Shown: piece after piece, positions 59,801 to 64,000 of the stretch | Layout of the letters: each line of letters starts with the position of its first letter | Numbering within the stretch: the first letter of the stretch is position 1 | Assembly (NCBI GenBank): GCA_028622995.1 | Contig: JAJQJQ010000011.1 | Coordinates: forward strand, 2,542,001-2,606,000 | Direction: 5' to 3' | DNA length: 64,000 bases | Origin: Panagrolaimus kolymaensis | Taxonomy: Eukaryota > Nematoda > Chromadorea > Rhabditida > Panagrolaimidae | Notes under the pieces: model-generated | What the model was told of the DNA's origin: nothing | Seen by the model: only the letters and a program-made list of their open reading frames with translations | The model's database searches: none | Position numbers and translations under genes: made by a program

Positions 59801-62800
59801 CCGAATTGTATAGTTTCTAATTGACTCAAAAGATCAAATTTTCTAATCCATTTATAAAAGTGTACCTAGTCTAATTAATTTTTTATTATTACTATTGTTT
59901 CATTTTCCTTTCTTTCTTTTGTTTTACTTTCTTTGAAGCTTTCTTTTTATTTCAAGATTATCTTTTTTCAAAAAAAAGAGCTTCAATCATTTGCTTTTTT
60001 TTTATTGTTGATTCTCAAAAAATACCGGTTTTCCCTTTTGTCTTTTGTTTTGTACGAAATTTTTTTTAAAATAAAATTTCGTGGTCCTCAAATATACCCG
60101 GAAGCGTCATCCTCACTTTAGTCTTCCTCTCTCTTTTTCATATTCATTCCTATGTTGATTTCCCGGAAGAATCAACAACAAATAACTAAAGCACCCTTTT
60201 TCTCCCAACAAAAAAATTCTTTTTTTGCATTGACCGTTTGTTTTTCTTCCTCAATTTTTTTTGAACAAACGATTTTTGAAAAAAAAGCGAATCCGTTTTG
60301 CAAAGAAAATACGCGTATGTACATATTTATTGTCACAGCATCACAGCCTCAAGCAAGGCCTCAAGTAAAAAAAAAAGAAAGAAAGCAAAAAAAAGCATTG
60401 CGCAAACGTTTGTCCATTTTTTTTATTCAAAAAAAGTGAGTGTTGATCTTTTTTCTTTTTTTCTTCCACATCTTTTTTTTTGTGATCGTCGTCCATCAGT
60501 TGAAATGAAAAAAAAAAGAAAGCTTTTTTGTGTACACGTTTCTTTCTCTTTTTTTGTTTGTTTGTTTGAATGAGTGACGACATCAACTAAAAAAAAAGCC
60601 CGAGAGGAAAATCTCCAAAAAACTATTGTACAGTTTTTTTGCTTGCTTCAAGCTATGAAATGAACCGGAAGTTAACTTTTTTTGCTGCGTCGTTGATGAG
60701 AAGAAGAATGACAGTGAAAGGATAGAATAAAAAAATGAAGTTAACAAATAATATCTTTCCTTCTTCATAAAATTTTTTTAAAAGAATAATGTTTCTTTAT
60801 TTTACGTTACTTTTTCGGCGGAATGATTTGTAACAGGGTTACCAAAGTATGTGGATTCACTTAAAATTTTTGACTTAAACGACTTTTGAAATTTGGTATC
60901 TCATGCTCCCAAACTATTTTTAAAAATGCTCGTTTATCAATTTTGTGTTATTTTTTTAAACATTTACTTTGAGATTCGATGAATTTATTAGGACATGCCC
61001 TCGTCGTATAAAGCTTCCATTCTCTTCCCTAAAAATTTTTTATTCTTCAATATTTTTTACCCATTATTTTTTTCGATCCTTCCCTTTCTTCCCACGTCAA
61101 ACTTTTTTTTTACCCTTCAAAACACCAGTTTTGAAATTACAAAAAAAATGAAAAAAAAGTTTCCCATTAATTTCATTTTTTTCCTCATTTTTTTCATTTT
61201 AAACAAAATTGAAATTTTTACTTTTTTCGCGCATTTTTTTACTTTAGTTTTTTTTTATCCAAAGTAAAAAAAACACCGACAGACCGGATTGCTTTCATTT
61301 TTTCGAAGGCCATTTTAGAATAATTCATTTAAAAAAATGAAAGAAAAGTGAGTGTGAAATGCAGGAAGAAAAAAAACATTAAAGGCCATCCATCGTTGCC
61401 GATATTTTTTTTTCGAAAGCAATTTTTTTTTGCATTATTTTATTTCTTTTTTTTCTCTTTATTTTTGCCATCATCTGATCGAAGAGAAAAAAGGCAAGAT
61501 GAAATACATGAAATAAAAATAATTGTAAATTTTCATTTCTTGAAAGTTGATAGTATAGTGTTTTTATAAACCCGAGTAAATGCGCGAAAAACGTGAAATA
61601 TCATAAAGTTTACTGTCGCGCGAATATTTACCATCGTTGAAAAAGTTTATTCATATAATTAATTTTTTCATATTTTTTAGTCCTTTCAATCCACACTTTT
61701 TTCCCATCTGTTGGTTACTGTAAGTTTTACTTGTTTTTGAAAAAGAAAATTCATAATACGCTTATTTTATTGTTTAATCAATCGACGCTTCGATTAATAC
61801 AGCCACACTTAAAAATAAAAAGTGCCATTTAAACCGATTTAAAAAATAAAATTACCAAAAATTATCTTAAAACACAATTTATTTGCCACTTTTTTTTATA
61901 AGTCTCACACCTCTGAAATATTATTTATAATTTATAATTTTAATTTATTTTTTCGATGCGACGCTTGCTTTTCTTTTTTTTTAATTATTCGCGATCTTTT
62001 GCCCCTAGAAATTATCTTTCTTCCTTACAAAAAAAAAGATGGCATCATTTTTTTTAAACTAAAACAAAAAAATACACTTTTTCTTTTGTGGTTGGCATTG
62101 GATTTTGTTTTTATTATTAATAATTTTGGTAGGATTTATGTATATCAAACTCATCTGCATTAGTGATAGTATAGTATTTTGTCACTAAAAATAGCTTCAA
62201 ATTTTGAAAAAAATATTTTTCTGCATTTTTAAATTTTTTTTATTAAGCTTTTTTTTAAATCGGCTTTTTTATAAGCTGCTGCTGCTCCATGTTTTGTATC
62301 AAGAAGAGTTTTTTGGATGGATTTTTGTTTATTGGAAATAATTAAAAATTCATAGGTATTGTAAAATACAAGACATATGAGGAGAGGATTGACCGTATAT
62401 AGATAGGTACTTCTGTAAATTCGATATCAGACTTTTTCTTTATTCTATTATGATTATTTATTAATCATAGCCATTAAGTGAAGAATAGGTGTGTATTTCT
62501 TAAATCACTGTTGGCTATGTACCATCACGATCATCGTTTGTTTGTTAAAATTTTTGGAAAAAGTTTTGCAAAAAATTGTTTCGGATAAAAACTTTTTTTT
62601 ATTGTTGTGATTAATTTCACGTGCATTAAAAAACATAGCAACTGAGTAGGTTCTCTTTTTTCTTTTTGACGTAAAAATCCATTAAATCATGATTGAACAG
62701 AGTAAAAAAAAGTTAAAAAGGATCATTTATTTTTTTATTTTTTGGTTGTTGTTAGTTAGTATCTGGCTTTTTTTTGTTGATTCGTTTTTTAAAAAGGATG

Positions 62801-64000
62801 AACGCTGAATTGAAGAAAAAAATGCGAAGAGTGATTTTTTTATGTGTGCGCTGCAGTATTTAAAAAAATGAGATATTTTCAAAATAGCCGGACTATGAGA
62901 AGAAGAAAATAATAGCCATCACGTTTTTAATAACAAAAAAAAGTGGTTAAAATTTTGTGAAAAAAAAAATGTAAAAGTAAAAAACAGAATCTCTGCGACT
63001 GGGATAAAAAAAATGGATGGAAGAGTAGCCATCCATTTTCATCGAGAAACTTGTTTTCAATTTGTAATCATTTGTTGCGATTTTAATTTCTTTTTTTTAT
63101 AACTTTTGTATTTAAAAAATAAAAGCAGAGCTAACAGCTTTAATAATTAATAATTCTGTAGTTAAAAATATTGCTTTGTAAAATAATATTTTAATGCGTC
63201 TGTTTTAATCGTAAAAAAAATCTATAATTAGCGTTTTTGTTTCAAAATATAAAAAAAGAGAAAACCAAAATTTAACTAATCTGTTTTTTTTTTCACTGTT
63301 TTTTGCAACTATTTTTTTTTCATTGTAAAAAAACATTTTTTTCAATCATTTTTTTATTACTAAAATTGGCCTGAGGCAGCAGGCATATATAACATTGCTA
63401 TCGCTATCTCTCTTTTTTTCTCTTGTTTTTTTTATGGATTGTTTTATACAATAAAAACGTGTTTTCAACATTTTAAATTCAACAACAATAAAAAGAAAAT
63501 TTTTGGTTTTTTTCCAACTTTTTTTTTATATTTTTTTGATATACTTTTTTTGTTTCGCTTTTAAAACGATTTATTATTCTTTTTAAACCTTGAATTTATG
63601 CAAAACCACAGAGAAAAAAATGTAACAAATTTAATCCAAACCAAAGTTTTTTTATTTCATTTTATGTTTTTAATTTTTTTCAAAAAAAATGTAGCTTTTT
63701 TCAAGGATGTTTCTTAACCATTTCCAATTTTTTAGAATTAAAAAAAACTCCTGTTTTCTTTCTTCTTCCTTTAAAATTTAATTTTTTTTTCGGTTGCGCA
63801 AAATTAAAAATCATCCCTTCGCCATCTTTTTTGTTTCCAATCAACGAACACGTAAAAATTTTTTTGGGGAGAAAAGCAGCTTCAAGTGGATGACATTTAT
63901 GCAATCATAAAAAAAGTTCTTTTTTTATTTCAAAAAAAAAAGAAGATGATGAACGCCACTCCATCTTCTTCGCCTTTTTTTTCGCATTTTTTTTTATTAT
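56806..64000. other. Gene desert, third part
   Basis: 7.2 kb of poly-A/poly-T-rich DNA to the window edge. Only short low-complexity frames and one small perfect hairpin (63010-63039) were seen. It might be long intergenic DNA or part of a large intron of a gene beyond the window; nothing here decides. Confidence 0.5.
63010..63039. repeat. Short perfect hairpin
   Basis: An 11-bp stem AAAATGGATGG/CCATCCATTTT around the 8-base loop AAGAGTAG. It is too short for a typical pre-miRNA and no known miRNA seed was recognised. Confidence 0.6.

Noticed and set aside
63010..63039. Hairpin considered as a microRNA precursor
   Set aside because: The stem is only 11 bp and the loop 8; no recognised seed. 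Kept only as a small repeat feature.
1..64000. Recurrent TACNGTA palindromes (for example 786, 6758, 11141, 46241, 52682, 56246, 59771)
   Set aside because: About 25 were noted by eye. At roughly 28% GC about 20 are expected by chance in 64 kb, so there is no clear enrichment.
1..64000. tRNA, rRNA, CRISPR and prokaryotic-type features
   Set aside because: No T-arm/anticodon-arm pattern, no direct-repeat array and no operon with ribosome-binding sites was seen; the gene structures are eukaryotic.

Overview
This window is nuclear DNA from a nematode with an AT-rich genome. Nearly all introns are short (about 45-100 bp) with GT...AG ends and U-rich acceptors such as TTTTAG or TTTCAG. Several start codons lie a few bases after a splice-acceptor-like AG, as expected for spliced-leader addition. 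The gene content is nematode: a serpentine chemoreceptor, a DB-module secreted protein, a ShKT-peroxidase and a VAB-9-type claudin-like protein. I cannot place the species. There is no rRNA, tRNA, CRISPR array or plasmid-like feature.

Layout. From 1 to 38.2 kb the DNA is gene-rich. Exon-level models could be rebuilt for: cytosolic carboxypeptidase CCP6 (partial at the window edge, -), a glycine-rich secreted protein (-), ESCRT-III CHMP7 (-), a Str-superfamily GPCR (+), a small secreted peptide (+), nuclear-envelope phosphatase CNEP-1/Dullard (-), PIG-A (+), ATG10 (-), VAB-9/TMEM47 (+), an amino-acid/auxin permease (+), an SLC9B/NHA-type antiporter (+), a small unknown ORF (-), a DB-module protein (-), a ShKT-haem peroxidase (-), a PRELI protein (+), EMC5/MMGT1 (+), NDUFAF6 (+), Sm G (-) and ferritin (-). 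In almost every model the splice phases join without a remainder.

From 38.4 to 39.9 kb there is a foldback element of about 1.1 kb. A hAT-like MITE has inserted into one arm, and the other arm preserves the empty target site. From 39.9 to 64 kb the DNA is a desert of poly-A/poly-T low complexity. It holds a second hAT-like MITE, a degenerate inverted-repeat element and a few exon-like fragments that I could not join into a gene.

Functional themes. Nuclear-envelope and ESCRT biology (CHMP7, CNEP-1), GPI-anchor synthesis and autophagy (PIG-A, ATG10, convergent), mitochondria (PRELI, NDUFAF6), ER membrane insertion (EMC5), and cuticle or secreted functions (ShKT-peroxidase, DB protein). The most unusual points are: (1) NDUFAF6 appears to start inside the last coding exon of EMC5 in another frame; (2) the ferritin has lost most of its ferroxidase ligands; (3) the NHA-type antiporter has Asp-Asn where two Asp are usual; (4) the peroxidase lacks both acidic residues that tether haem in mammalian peroxidases; (5) the nested transposons.
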